A DNA stretch of 62,000 nucleotides from Zygnema cylindricum (taxonomy: Eukaryota > Streptophyta > Zygnematophyceae > Zygnematales > Zygnemataceae): positions 1 through 62,000 of the forward strand of contig JBBHKE010000475.1 in assembly GCA_037447655.1 (NCBI GenBank). The letters are read 5' to 3'. Below are positions 23,058-34,207 of the stretch, piece after piece. The stretch's first letter is position 1. Each line of letters opens with the position of its first letter. A program made the translations under genes and the position numbers. The notes under the pieces were generated by a model, which ran no database searches, had not been told where the DNA came from, and saw nothing but the letters and a program-made list of their open reading frames with translations.

Positions 23058-23413
23058 ACCATAGTTCAAAAGTAGGCGTTTTTATGGTAGGCCTTTGATA
23101 GGAGCCTTTATCGTAAGTTATGTTTTGGGCTTTTCATGTGATCTTCTTAGATCGCTACTTTGATCAGCGACCGTCCGATCGTCCGAATCTGACGGTGTAA
23201 ACATTTTTTTTTGGTCCGAATGTTTTAATTGGTCCAATTTTTGGTCCGCATGTTTTAATTGGTCCGAATAGGTTCGAATACAATATGGGTCTTAAGGCCA
23301 TATTGTATGTTTTGCGTACAATAGGAATATTGTACAACCCTACTTTCACCTACTTTTGAACTATGCTTCAAACTTTATATAAAATCACCTCGCGAGGTGA
23401 TTTTAAATAAAGT
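23058..23413. repeat. Inverted repeat with a terminal 42-bp near-perfect palindrome
   Basis: 23372-23413 is a palindrome centred on CACCTCGCGAGGTG with 20 of 21 paired positions. Further out, ATAGTTCAAAAGTAGGYG near 23062-23079 is inverted at about 23346-23363. Between them lies a direct repeat of TGGTCCGMATGTTTTAATTG (23212 and 23241). The region could form a strong hairpin. No terminal duplication was identified, so its type is open. Confidence 0.6.
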
Positions 23414-24151
23414 TCCACGACGTGGGCGAATATGCATATGATTTCGCACGCGTCGGAGGTTTTTGACAAAATTTTCCTAAAAAAAAAACCCACTGCACGT
23501 TTACAGCCTGTACGTACTTTTTTCCGTGCACTTTTTTCCGTACAAAGGAAGTGGAGGGGTCTCGACCAACGGACGCCATTTCGCAAAAGCGAAGTTTGTG
23601 AAAGCATCTCTTTTTCTCTCCCTCTCCCACTACCGCGTCTATCTCACAATTTTTGCAACGAAAAATGTACATACTGGTATCAAATGAAAGATCTATGAAA
23701 ACGATTTCTTTTGACTATCTTTGAGCGTATTTTGATGGCAAGTAGAGTAGGAAAAGACAAAAAACAACAATCGGGAAATCATGGCGGAAAGATTTAGAAG
23801 TTGTGACGTGGGCGCTGTCATCGTTGAGCGTGACATGCGTGACGTCACAATGTCACAAACCCTAAACATCTGCAATACCTCCACGTCGACAAGGTGGCAT
23901 GCAAATATTGCGAAGTCACAGAAACTGTTCAACGTGCGGGTGGACGTCTGAAATCGAAATCGAGTGGAAGTTTCGCAACATTTTATATACCGTTTATGTG
24001 TCACATGTTTCGTACACGTCTACGCTTGTCACTTTTTGAAGTAACAAGTTATTTGCAATTAAATCGGAATGCTCATAAAGATGTATGGAGAATCTTTGCT
24101 AGAAACAAAGTTACAAGATTAAAGTTTCGGTTACATGGGAAAGTGCCCTAA

Positions 24152-24288
24152 CTTTTAAACGACAAAACTTTGTTCAAACACCTAACTACTTAATAACTTG
24201 TTTTAACTTACGTTTTTTGTTATTTTTTTTCGAAATAGTTACTAGTTTTACCTTTGTAAACATCGTTGCATTTTTTTTCACCTTTTTA

Positions 24289-24340
<52 letters not shown>

Positions 24341-24778
24341 CCATTTTCCCTTTCTCTTATATCACTCATTATAAACTTTTCCATAAAGTACCATCAGTAC
24401 GAATATTACGAGAGAGCAAACAAAAACTAAATAAAAATCAATGATACTCGTCTAGGTTACGTTTAAACGCCAAAGCGTCTAAACGTGAAATCCTCTAAAA
24501 CTCCGACTGGCCGTCAAGTATACCATAGAAGAAAGTGACGGTCTGGAATTTGCAGCAGAAACTCTTGCCCGCAAAAAAAAGTTTCCCGCTAACTTTTTTT
24601 GTTGTCCGCAATATTTCAGCGTGTGAAACAGACCTTACTTTTTTACTTTTGGCAATTTTTTTTTTCTTTTTGGTACTTTTTGAGTGTTCGGTTATGTAAA
24701 ACAAAAGCTGCATGCACGTCATAATACGAAAAAAGAATACTCATTGTCAGATTGTAAAGATTGTAAATACTCATTGTA
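24152..24778. other. AT-rich spacer with (TA)n microsatellite
   Basis: (TA)n at about 24288-24324 runs into a poly(T) tract. A short duplication (TACTCATTGT twice, near 24738 and 24768) abuts the first Copia fragment. No gene is recognised. Confidence 0.6.
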
Positions 24779-27212
24779 AAGATGAAGTCTTTTCAAAATT
24801 TAAGGAGTATAAGGCTTGGGTTGAGAATCTGCATGAGAGAAAGATAGCGGGATTTAGATCTGATAATGGAGGGGAGTACATTTCTAATGAGTTTGCAAAA
24901 TTCCTAAAATTGCATGGAATCTCACGTCAGCTAACCATTCCTTATTCTCCGTAACAAAACGGTGTTTCAGAGAGGATGAATATGACCATATCAGAGTGTG
25001 CTAGGACAATGATGGCTGATATGAACATAGATTTCAAATTTTGGGCAAAGGTTATACATTGTGCAGCTTATGTGAGAAACAGGCTAGAAACAAGGGCAGT
25101 AAAAGATAAATCTCCCTACGAATGTGGACAGGACACAAACCACATGTAAGTCACTTCAAAGTTTTTGGAAGTAAGATATTGTTGCTAGATAATGATCCAC
25201 AAAAATAGAAATTAGATCCAAAAGGCAAACCATGGATATTTTTAGGGTATGATTATCATGCCAAGGGTTATAAAGTATATGACATTAAGAGAAATGAAGT
25301 TGTGGTAGCCAGAACTTCATAGTGAAGATGAGGGAAAATGAGTAGATGTATTTAGTCAGCGTAGCGATGAAAAGAAATGTCGAAGTGTTGATTATATCTT
25401 TTTAGAGGAAAATCCCATGTTTTTCAAGAAAAATATAGAAAATGCAACTACATTAGTTTAAAATGACATGCAATCATCTTCTCCCCCAAAAAAAAAAAAG
25501 TATTATGCCCGAAAGAGTTGTAGACTCTCCTCTACCTCAAGCTGAAACTTAATCACAAGAAGAATCACATGTATCAAGGAGGAGGACCAAACCATCTATA
25601 CCAGCGACAGAATTTCCAGGTGAAGTTAGGCGAAATGCGGGACTCAGTGGAGGAAATGCAACCTTTGCTCACTCTGCACACATAGAAAAGCCTCTAACAT
25701 TGACGGAAGCTTTTTCGAGTAATGAAAAGGAACACTGGGTGGAAGCGGTCAATGAAGAAATGAAGTCCATCATGGAGGCCCAAACATGGGATCTCGTGGA
25801 ACTTCATCCTAGAAGAAAGGCTATTAGAATTAAATGGGTGTTTAAAATTAAAATTGAACCCTGATAATACCATAGACAGGTATTTGGCTCGCTTGGATGC
25901 TAAGGGATATAATAAAAAGAAGGGGATAGATTATGAAGAAACATTTTCACCAGGTTTAAGGTTTCCATCTGTCCGCATCTTACTTACATTAACTGCCATA
26001 GAGGAATTTGACATCCACCAAATGGATGTCAAAATTGCATCTTTTGCATGGTGATTTAGATGAGGTCATTTATATGAAGTAGCTAGAGGGTTATGAGGGA
26101 AGTAGGAAAAGAAAATCTTGTGTGCAGACTTTTAAAATATTTGTATGGCCTAAAACAAGCCCCTAGGCAATAGAACCCGAAAGTTAGACGAGTTCTTAAA
26201 AGGATTAGGATTTCCTAGAATTAGTTCAGATCATTCAGTATATGTGATGTGTGGTGATAATTCTGATGAGGTGATATTCATTGTTGTGTATGTTGATGAT
26301 TTGCTGCTAATTAGTAGGAACAAAGAAGGAATTGCTAGAGTAAAAACACGCTCTTAATTCAAAATTGGAAATGAAGGATTTCGGTGAGGCTAAATACATT
26401 CTTGGAATACAAAGTGAAAGAGATAGAGAAAATAAAATCATTAGGCTAACCTCAAAAAGAAGTGATAGGAAACAGGTTGTAAAAATTTGGCTTGGTTGAT
26501 GCTAAAGGTTGTGCAACTCCTAAGGAGTATAAGCAAAAAACTTGAAGGAATGGAGCATGAGTTAGGAGTCATAATAGATGAAGAACTCAGTGAAGAGAGC
26601 AAAAATTAATGTCCTAAGTACCCTACATACAAGTAGTAGGAAGTCTGATTTACTTCATGAATTGCACTAGGCCCGATATAGCTGCAGCTGTTGGTGTGTT
26701 GAGCAAAAGTCTACAAAATCCCACGAAAGAGAGATTGGGAGGCAGCAAAAAGGGTCTTAAGATATCTTTTTGGGACTAGAAATCTTTGGCTTTCTTTGGG
26801 AGGGGACAAGGTTAACATTAATACTTGGAGTGATGCTAGCTATGGTGATGGGCCTAGTAGGAAGTCTACAAGTGGGTATGTCATTCAGATTGGAAGTGGA
26901 ACTTGAAGTTGGAGTAGTAAATTTCAAAAAGTCACGGCACAATCGACTATGGAAGCCGAATACATTGTTGCGAGCACATCCTTAAAAGAGTTGCTTTGGA
27001 TTAAGGCATTTTTTCAAGAAATGGGGTTTACTCAACATGGAACACAAATAATGTGGTGAGACAATCAAGCAGCCATTTCTGTGGCTACAAATCCAAGTCA
27101 CCATTTTAAGAGTAAGCATATGGACATTCGGCTACATTTGGTACGAGAAAAAATATTTGCAAGTGTGGTGAAACTTTGTTATTTGCCTGATGAGAAAATG
27201 GTTGCAGACCCA
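24779..27212 (+). pseudogene. Ty1/Copia fragment, copy 0 (integrase to RNase H)
   Basis: The fragment begins inside the integrase catalytic domain (RSDNGGEYISNEF, then TIPYSP) and runs through reverse transcriptase (YEETFSPG, then FDIHQMDVK) into the RNase H-like end (MNCTRPDIAAAVGV). It is broken by many stops and 1-bp indels. From about 24880 to 27210 it is nearly identical to copy 1 at 28.83-31.13 kb, including the same stop after AATGATCCACAAAAA. It differs mainly by extra single bases in homopolymer runs. At about 27212 it is fused directly to the gag region of copy 1 with no LTR between, so RNase H end, LTR and gag start have been deleted. Confidence 0.88.
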
Positions 27213-30200
27213 TTGTGGAAGGACCTGCGGATGTGACAATGCTGGATTCGAGAAAGAAGAATCTCCACTGCCTCTACTTCTGGAGAAGTCAATGACAAAA
27301 GACTTGGTAATGTCGTATCTTGAGATGAAAAAAACTTTGAAGTTTGGTTTAGTGTACGTGCTATGTATGTTCAGCTAGATGTTAGTGTCCAGACTAACAT
27401 AGCCACTTAGATTTTTGAATTTGAGTATCTTAGAGGTAGTATGTTCGATCATTGCCATACTATGAAAAGGTTGTTCATTCAGAGTACTAGTGCGGTTGGG
27501 GACTTTTCACCACCTCAGCAAGCTATGTTGTTGATGAGAACTTTGCCCGATGAATATAAGGGAGCCATGGATAGGCTTAGGGCTATTCCACATCATCAAT
27601 GGAACATAGCATTAGCAATTCATTTTATTTTGAGTGAAGAAGCTAACCAGATGTCATAAAGAGGTAGTAGTAAGTCTGTTCAGGCACTAGCTAACCAGTT
27701 TTTTGATTCTAAGATTAGCAGTGGCAGTGGCAAAGGTAGTGGTCCTAGAAGGTCACCTTTGACATGCTATTACTGTGATGAAAAAGGGCATGTGTTCAAA
27801 ATGTGTAACGCATACAAGAGAGCAAAAGCCATAGGAAATTTTTGCTTGGGATGGGACGAAAGTTGGGTTCCTTGTCAATCACGTGGTCGCCCAAATGCTC
27901 TTTTTAACTAGCTTAAGGAGAAGGGCGTGAGCAACTTTCCCAACAACAGTGAAAAGAAATATTTAGCGATGGCACAAGCAATGGAGGACGTGGAGGAAGA
28001 CGAATGGATTAGGGACTCCGTCGCATCTGCCCACATGTGATGCAATCGCCATCTATTTGAGAGTATTTAATCTATTTCACCCATCAAAATTCATTTTAGT
28101 GATGATACGTTTGATGAGTCGAAAGCAAATGGGAGGGTGTCACTTATGTTGAATGTAGATGGAAAGCTTGTGAAAAGGGTCTTGGAAGATCTATTGCATG
28201 TCCCAGCTTTTAAAAGAGTTTTTTTCTCTACGTTAGTGGTAGAAAAGAAAGGTTTTAAAACTATATTTGAGAATGGGAAGAAGAAAGTGAGTAAAGTGGA
28301 AAAATAGCTGTAGAGGGTTTTGTTGGAGTAAACAATTTCTATCAGTTGAGTCTTCGAAATGATAATGACAATGATGTTATGTACTCAAGTGTAATCACTG
28401 ATTGTGATTTATGGCATAATTGTTTAGGACATGTGAATTATGATAGATTAGAAAAGATGGCTAATCAAAAAATGGTGGAAGGTGTAAAAAATAGTCAAAA
28501 ACCAGCATCAAATGTATCTGATGGTTGTGCAATAGGAAAAATTACTAAGTTGCTTTTCCTTTTACAAAATGATCATAGAAGTTCAGGTGTTAGAACCAAT
28601 TTATTCAGATGTTTGGGGGCCATCTAGGTATCCGTCATTGGGAGGTGCTAAATTTATCCTTACCTTTACTGATGACTATAGTTTATATACTACAGTTTAA
28701 TTTTTGAAAAGTAAGGATGAAGTTTTTTCAAAATATAAAGAGCATAAGGCTTGGGTTAAAAATCTGCATCAAAAAAAGATAGCACGATTTAGATCTGATA
28801 ATGGAGGGGAGTACATTTCTAATGAGTTTGCAAAATTCCTAAAATTGCATGGAATCTCACGTCAGCTAACAGTTCCCTATTCTCCGGAACAAAACGGTGT
28901 TTCACAGAGGATGAATAAGACTATATCAGAGTTTGCTAGGACAATGATGGCTGATATGAACATAGATTTCAAATTTTGGGCAAAGGTTATACATTGTGCA
29001 GCTTATGTGAGAAACAGGCTAGAAACAAGGGCAGTAAAAGATAAATCTCCCTACGAATGTGGACAGGACACAAACCACATGTAAGTCACTTCAAAGTTTT
29101 TGGAAGTAAGATATTGTTGCTAGATAATGATCCACAAAAATAGAAATTAGATCCAAAAGGCAAACCATGGATATTTTTAGGGTATGATTATCATGCCAAG
29201 GGTTATAAAGTATATGACATTAAGAGAAATGAAGTTGTGGTAGCCAGAACTTCATAGTGAAGATGAGGGAAAATGAGTAGATGTATTTAGTCAGCGTAGC
29301 GATGAAAAGAAATGTCGAAGTGTTGATTATATCTTTTTAGAGGAAAATCCCATGTTTTTCAAGAAAAATATAGAAAATGCAACTACATTAGTTTAAAATG
29401 ACATGCAATCATCTTCTCCCCCAAAAAAAAAAAAGTATTATGCCCGAAAGAGTTGTAGACTCTCCTCTACCTCAAGCTGAAACTTAATCACAAGAAGAAT
29501 CACATGTATCAAGGAGGAGGACCAAACCATCTATACCAGCGACAGAATTTCCAGGTGAAGTTAGGCGAAATGCGGGACTCAGTGGAGGAAATGCAACCTT
29601 TGCTCACTCTGCACACATAGAAAAGCCTCTAACATTGACGGAAGCTTTTTCGAGTAATGAAAAGGAACACTGGGTGGAAGCGGTCAATGAAGAAATGAAG
29701 TCCATCATGGAGGCCCAAACATGGGATCTCGTGGAACTTCATCCTAGAAGAAAGGCTATTAGAATTAAATGGGTGTTTAAATTAAAATTGAACCCTGATA
29801 ATACCATAGACAGGTATTTGGCTCGCTTGGATGCTAAGGGATATAATAAAAAGAAGGGGATAGATTATGAAGAAACATTTTCACCAGGTTTAAGGTTTCC
29901 ATCTGTCCGCATCTTACTTACATTAACTGCCATAGAGGATTTTGACATCCACCAAATGGATGTCAAAACTGCATTTTTGCATGGTGATTTAGATGAGGTC
30001 ATTTATATGAAGCAACCAAAGGGTTATGAGGAAGTAGGAAAATAAAATCTTGTGTGCAGACTTTTAAAATATTTGTATCGCCTAAAACAAGCCCCTAGGC
30101 AATGGAACCGAAAGTTAGACGAGTTCTTAAAAGGATTAGGATTTCCTAGAATTAGTTCAGATCATTCAGTATATGTGATGTGTGGTGATAATTCTGATGA

Positions 30201-31230
30201 GGTGATATTCATTGTTGTGTATGTTGATGATTTGCTGCTAATTAGTAGGAACAAAGAAGGAATTGCTAGAGTAAAACACGCTCTTAATTCAAAATTGGAA
30301 ATGAAGGATTTCGGTGAGGCTAAATACATTCTTGGAATACAAAGTGAAAGAGATAGAGAAAATAAAATCATTAGGCTAACTCAAAAAGAAGTGATAGGAA
30401 ACAGGTTGTAAAAATTTGGCTTGGTTGATGCTAAAGGTTGTGCAACTCCTAAGGAGTATAAGCAAAAACTTGAAGGAATGGAGCATGAGTTAGGAGTCAT
30501 AATAGATGAAGAACTCAGTGAAGAGAGCAAAAATTAATGTCCTAAGTACCCTACATACAAGTAGTAGGAAGTCTGATTTACTTCATGAATTGCACTAGGC
30601 CCGATATAGCTGCAGCTGTTGGTGTGTTGAGCAAAAGTCTACAAAATCCACGAAAGAGAGATTGGGAGGCAGCAAAAAGGGTCTTAAGATATCTTTTTGG
30701 GACTAGAAATCTTTGGCTTTCTTTGGGAGGGGACAAGGTTAACATTAATACTTGGAGTGATGCTAGCTATGGTGATGGGCCTAGTAGGAAGTCTACAAGT
30801 GGGTATGTCATTCAGATTGGAAGTGGAACTTGAAGTTGGAGTAGTAAATTTCAAAAAGTCACGGCACAATCGACTATGGAAGCCGAATACATTGTTGCGA
30901 GCACATCCTTAAAAGAGTTGCTTTGGATTAAGGCATTTTTTCAAGAAATGGGGTTTACTCAACATGGAACACAAATAATGTGGTGAGACAATCAAGCAGC
31001 CATTTCTGTGGCTACAAATCCAAGTCACCATTTTAAGAGTAAGCATATGGACATTCGGCTACATTTGGTACGAGAAAAAATACTTGCAAGAGTGGTGAAA
31101 CTTTGTTATTTGCCTGATGAGAAAATGGTTGCAGACATGTTGACAAAAGCCCTTCTATCTCCTAAGTTCGAGTACTACAAAAAATCATATGGTCTAAGTG
31201 AGTAAGTCTTCTAAAGCTTAAGGGGAGTAT
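27213..31230 (+). pseudogene. Ty1/Copia element copy 1, gag-pol, decayed
   Basis: In order it holds a gag remnant (FDHCHTMKRLFIQ, LLMRTLPDEYKGAMDRLRA, 27441-27659) and the zinc knuckle CYYCDEKGHVFKMC (about 27757-27800). Next come a protease remnant in which the DSGAS active site reads DSVAS, the GAG-pre-integrase motif with CLGH (28346-28627), and the integrase core (28704-29084). The RT is split into 29635-30045 and 30052-30411 with YVDD kept, and the RNase H-like part covers 30585-31205. It ends with the purine-rich tract AGCTTAAGGGGAG and the LTR at 31231. Many stops lie where relatives have CAG or CAA. It cannot encode a full polyprotein. Confidence 0.9.
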
Positions 31231-31740
31231 TGAAAAGTAAACTTTAGTAAGTCTTAGAAATTAAAGTCTATGACTTACAATATTTTTGGACCACCAACTA
31301 TTCAATATTAGCTATATTTAGTGTGGATTTTTAGTATCTACTCGAATAGTTATCTTTAAGTAAATTAGTTTGTACGGCCGCCTATGAATGTAGACGTGAT
31401 AAATATCTCATGGATTTTTAGGGTGTAGATATTGTTACTAGACAATTCTGGTCCTAGTACTTAGATTTTTGTCAATAGATATTTAGGTGAACCCTGTACA
31501 TACGTTTTAGATGTTTCCTAGATCTTTTGAGTATTTAGTTCTATTAGGAATGATCAATTCTATACTAATGTACATTCTACACAGAGTTAAGGAAATGAGA
31601 GCACTAAGTGCAGTTTAAGGTGTTTTCTGCTCTATTGTCTTTGATTTGCTTGTAGTACATGTTTGTTTGGTTGAAAGACCTCTTTCATTTGTAGTTTCAT
31701 ATCTTATAGTATTGATCTAGTCTGATTGGTATTCCTCTTT
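31231..31740 (+). repeat. Copia LTR A
   Basis: It begins TGAAAAGTAA directly after the polypurine tract AAGCTTAAGGGGAG and is repeated at 36085 (LTR B) and 51738 (LTR C). Landmarks are GTCTTAGAAATTA, ATTTTTGGACCACYAACTAT and GAGAGCACTAAGTGCAGTTT. It is shared by copy 1 (3' side) and copy 2 (5' side). The 3' boundary before the gag ATG at 31759 is approximate, because no CA end or clear primer-binding site could be fixed. Confidence 0.75.
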
Positions 31741-31758
31741 GGGTTTGCTTCAGCTAAC

Positions 31759-32740
31759 ATGTCCGATAATGGCTCAGCTCCTGATGCAAGTGCTCCTATT
31801 AGCCCTACTGCTTCACCTGCTCCTCCAGGGACGAATATCCCAGCCGGTGCAAGTGTGACTCCTATTGGGAGTGGATCACAGCCAAGTCTCAATGCCCATG
31901 ACCTTCAACATGTTATGGGCCCACCGCCCAAATTGCTTATCTTTGATGGATTGGACTACTTGTCATAGGAAGATATGTTGAGCTCCTATTTTGAAGAGAG
32001 GGACTTGTCATCCATTGTGGATGGGACAGCTGATGAGACTGCACCGGATTGGAGAAAAAAGAATCTCCACTGCCTCAATGTCTTAAAGCAGTCTATGACA
32101 AAGGAGTTGGTAATGTCCTACCTTGATATGAAAAAGGCTTCTCAAATCTGGTTTAGTGTACATGCTATGTATGATCAGCTTGATGTCACTGTTCAGACTA
32201 ATATAGCAACATAAATCTTTGAATTTAGATATTCTTGAGGTAGTATGTTAGATCATTGCCATGCTATGAAAAGGTTGTTCGTTTAGAGTACAAGTGCAGG
32301 TGGGGACTTTTCACCACCTTAGCAGCCTATGTTATTGATGAGAACTTTACCCAATGAGTATAAGGGAGCCATGGATAGGCTTAGGGCTCTTCCACAACGA
32401 CAATGGAACATAACATTAGCAATTCAACTTATTTTAAGTGAAGAAGCTAATCAGATTTCACAAAGAGGTAATAGTTAGTCTGTTTAAGCACTAGCTAACT
32501 AGTTTTCAGATTCTAAGATTGGTAGTGGCAGTGGCAGAGGTAGTGGTCGTATAAGGTCACCTTTAACCTGCTATTACTGTGATGAAAAACGACATGTGTT
32601 CAGAATGTGTAAGGCATATAAGAGAGCGAAAGCCACAATAAATTTTTGCTCAGGATGGGACGAAAGTCAGGTACCTTCTCAATCAGGTGGTCAACAACTG
32701 CTCTCTTCAATGAACTTAAGGAGGAGGACATGAGCAGCTT
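31759..32740 (+). pseudogene. Copia copy 2 gag with many stops
   Basis: ATG at 31759 starts MSDNGSAPDASAP, a Ser/Pro/Ala-rich leader, then GPPPKLLIFDGLDYLS and a stop where Trp is expected. The same frame continues with EDMLSSYFEERDLSSIVDGT, MSYLDMKKASQIWFSVHAMY, RTLPNEYKGAMDRLRAL and a zinc knuckle CYYCDEKRHVFRMC near 32567. At least eight stops interrupt it. Several align with CAG or CAA in copy 1 (for example TTTAGAGT against TTCAGAGT), pointing to C-to-T decay. Confidence 0.85.
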
Positions 32741-34002
32741 TCCCACCAACAATGAAAAGAAATACTTTGCGATGGCACAAGCAACGAAAGGCGTGGAGGA
32801 AGACGAATGGATAATGGACTCCGGTGCATCTGCCTACATGTGCTGCAATCGCCATGTGTTTGAGAGTATTCAATCTATTTCACCCATCAAAATTTATTTT
32901 AGTGATGATACCTTTGTTGAGTCCAAAGCAAAGGGGAGGGTGTCACTTATGTTGAACGTAGAGGGAAAACCAGTGAAATGGGTCTTGGAAGATGTGTTGC
33001 ATGTCCCAGCTTTTAAAAGAAACTTTTTCTCTACGTCAGTGGTAGAAAAGAAAGGTTTAAAAACTATATCTGAGAATGGAAAGAAAACAATGAGTAAGAA
33101 TGGGAAAATAGCTCCATAGGTATTTTTTGGAGGAAACAATTTGTATCGGTTGAGTCTTGCAAACAATAATGACAATGATGTTATGTACTCAAGTGTAATT
33201 AGTGATTGTGATTTATAGCATAAACGTTTAAGACATGTGAATTTTGATAGATTACAAAAGATGGTAAATCCAAAAATGGTGGAAGGTGTACAAATTAGTC
33301 AAAAACCAACATCAACTGTATGTGATGGTTGTGCAATGGGAAAAATCCATAAGTTGCCTTTCCCTTCGCAAACTGATCATAGAAGTAGTAGGGTGCTATA
33401 ACTAATTTATTCAGATGTATAGGGGGCATGTAGGTATCCATCTGTGGGAGGTGCTAAGTTAATTCTTACCTTTAGTGATGACTATAGTAGATTTACTACA
33501 GTTTGTTTTTTGAAAAGTAAGGATGAAGTCTTTTCAAAATTTAAGGAGTATAAGGCTTGGGTTGAGAATCTGCATGAGAGAAAGATAGCGAGATTTAGAT
33601 CTGATAATGGAGGGGAGTACATTTCTAAAGATATCGGGATTTAGATCTGATAATGGAGGGGAGTACATTTCTAATGAGTTTGCAGAATTCCTAAAATTGC
33701 ATGGAATCTCACGTCAGCTAACCGTTCTTTATTCTCCGGAACAAAACGATGTTTGAGAGAGGATGAATAGGACCATATCAGAGTGTGCTAGGACAATGAT
33801 GGCTGATATGAACATAGATTTCAAATTTTGGGCAGAGGCTATGCATTGTGCAGCTTATGTGAGAAACAGGCTAGAAACAAGGGCAGTAAAAAATATAACT
33901 CCCTACGAAATGTGGACAGGACACAAACTAGATGTAAGTCCCTTTAAAGTTTTTGGAAGTAAGATATTGTTGCTAGATAATGATCCACAAAAATGGAAAT
34001 GA
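32646..34002 (+). pseudogene. Copia copy 2 protease and integrase
   Basis: Protease is intact around the active site (WIMDSGASAYMCCN, about 32810-32850). The pre-integrase zinc region is damaged (stop before HKRLRHVNFDRL). The integrase core keeps FSDDYSRF and RSDNGGEYIS (33444-33644). A 46-bp tandem duplication at 33581-33672 then shifts the frame and repeats the second catalytic Asp region. The Glu-bearing helix region follows in another frame (33763-34002). The same duplication is present in copy 3. Confidence 0.85.
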
Positions 34003-34207
34003 GAGCCAAAAGGCATACCAAGGATATTATTAGGGTATAATGATCATACCAAGGGTTATAAAGTATATGACATTAAGTGAAATAAAGTTGTGGTAGCCAA
34101 AAACATCATAGTGAAGATGAGGGAAAATGAGTAGATGTATTTAGTCAGCGTAGCGATGAAAAGAAAAGTCGAAGTGTTGATATTATATCTTTTTAGAGGA
34201 AAATCCC

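Larger units (their letters stand above)
16971..24148. mobile_element. Large PIF/Harbinger-type DNA transposon (or nested composite) with TAA target duplication
   Basis: The left end GGGCGTGTTCCCATGTAACC followed by GAAACTTT is mirrored at 24148 by the reverse complement of GGGCACTTTCCCATGTAACC followed by GAAACTTT. Similarity continues weakly for about 50 bp. TAA flanks both sides (16968-16970 and 24149-24151). A 3-bp TAA/TTA target duplication and a G-rich TIR start are hallmarks of PIF/Harbinger, and a HARBI1-like transposase remnant lies inside. The 7.2-kb span also holds MITE C, a minisatellite, a nested MITE and a palindrome. TIR-like motifs also occur inside, ending at 21418 and starting at 22833, so more than one element may be nested. 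The outer pair is preferred because both its flanks and its inner TIR bases agree. Confidence 0.65.

Noticed and set aside
31726-31758. tRNA-iMet primer-binding site after Copia LTR A
   Set aside because: TGGTATTCC resembles the first six bases of the usual TGGTATC site, but the rest does not match and copies B and C read AGGTATTCC.
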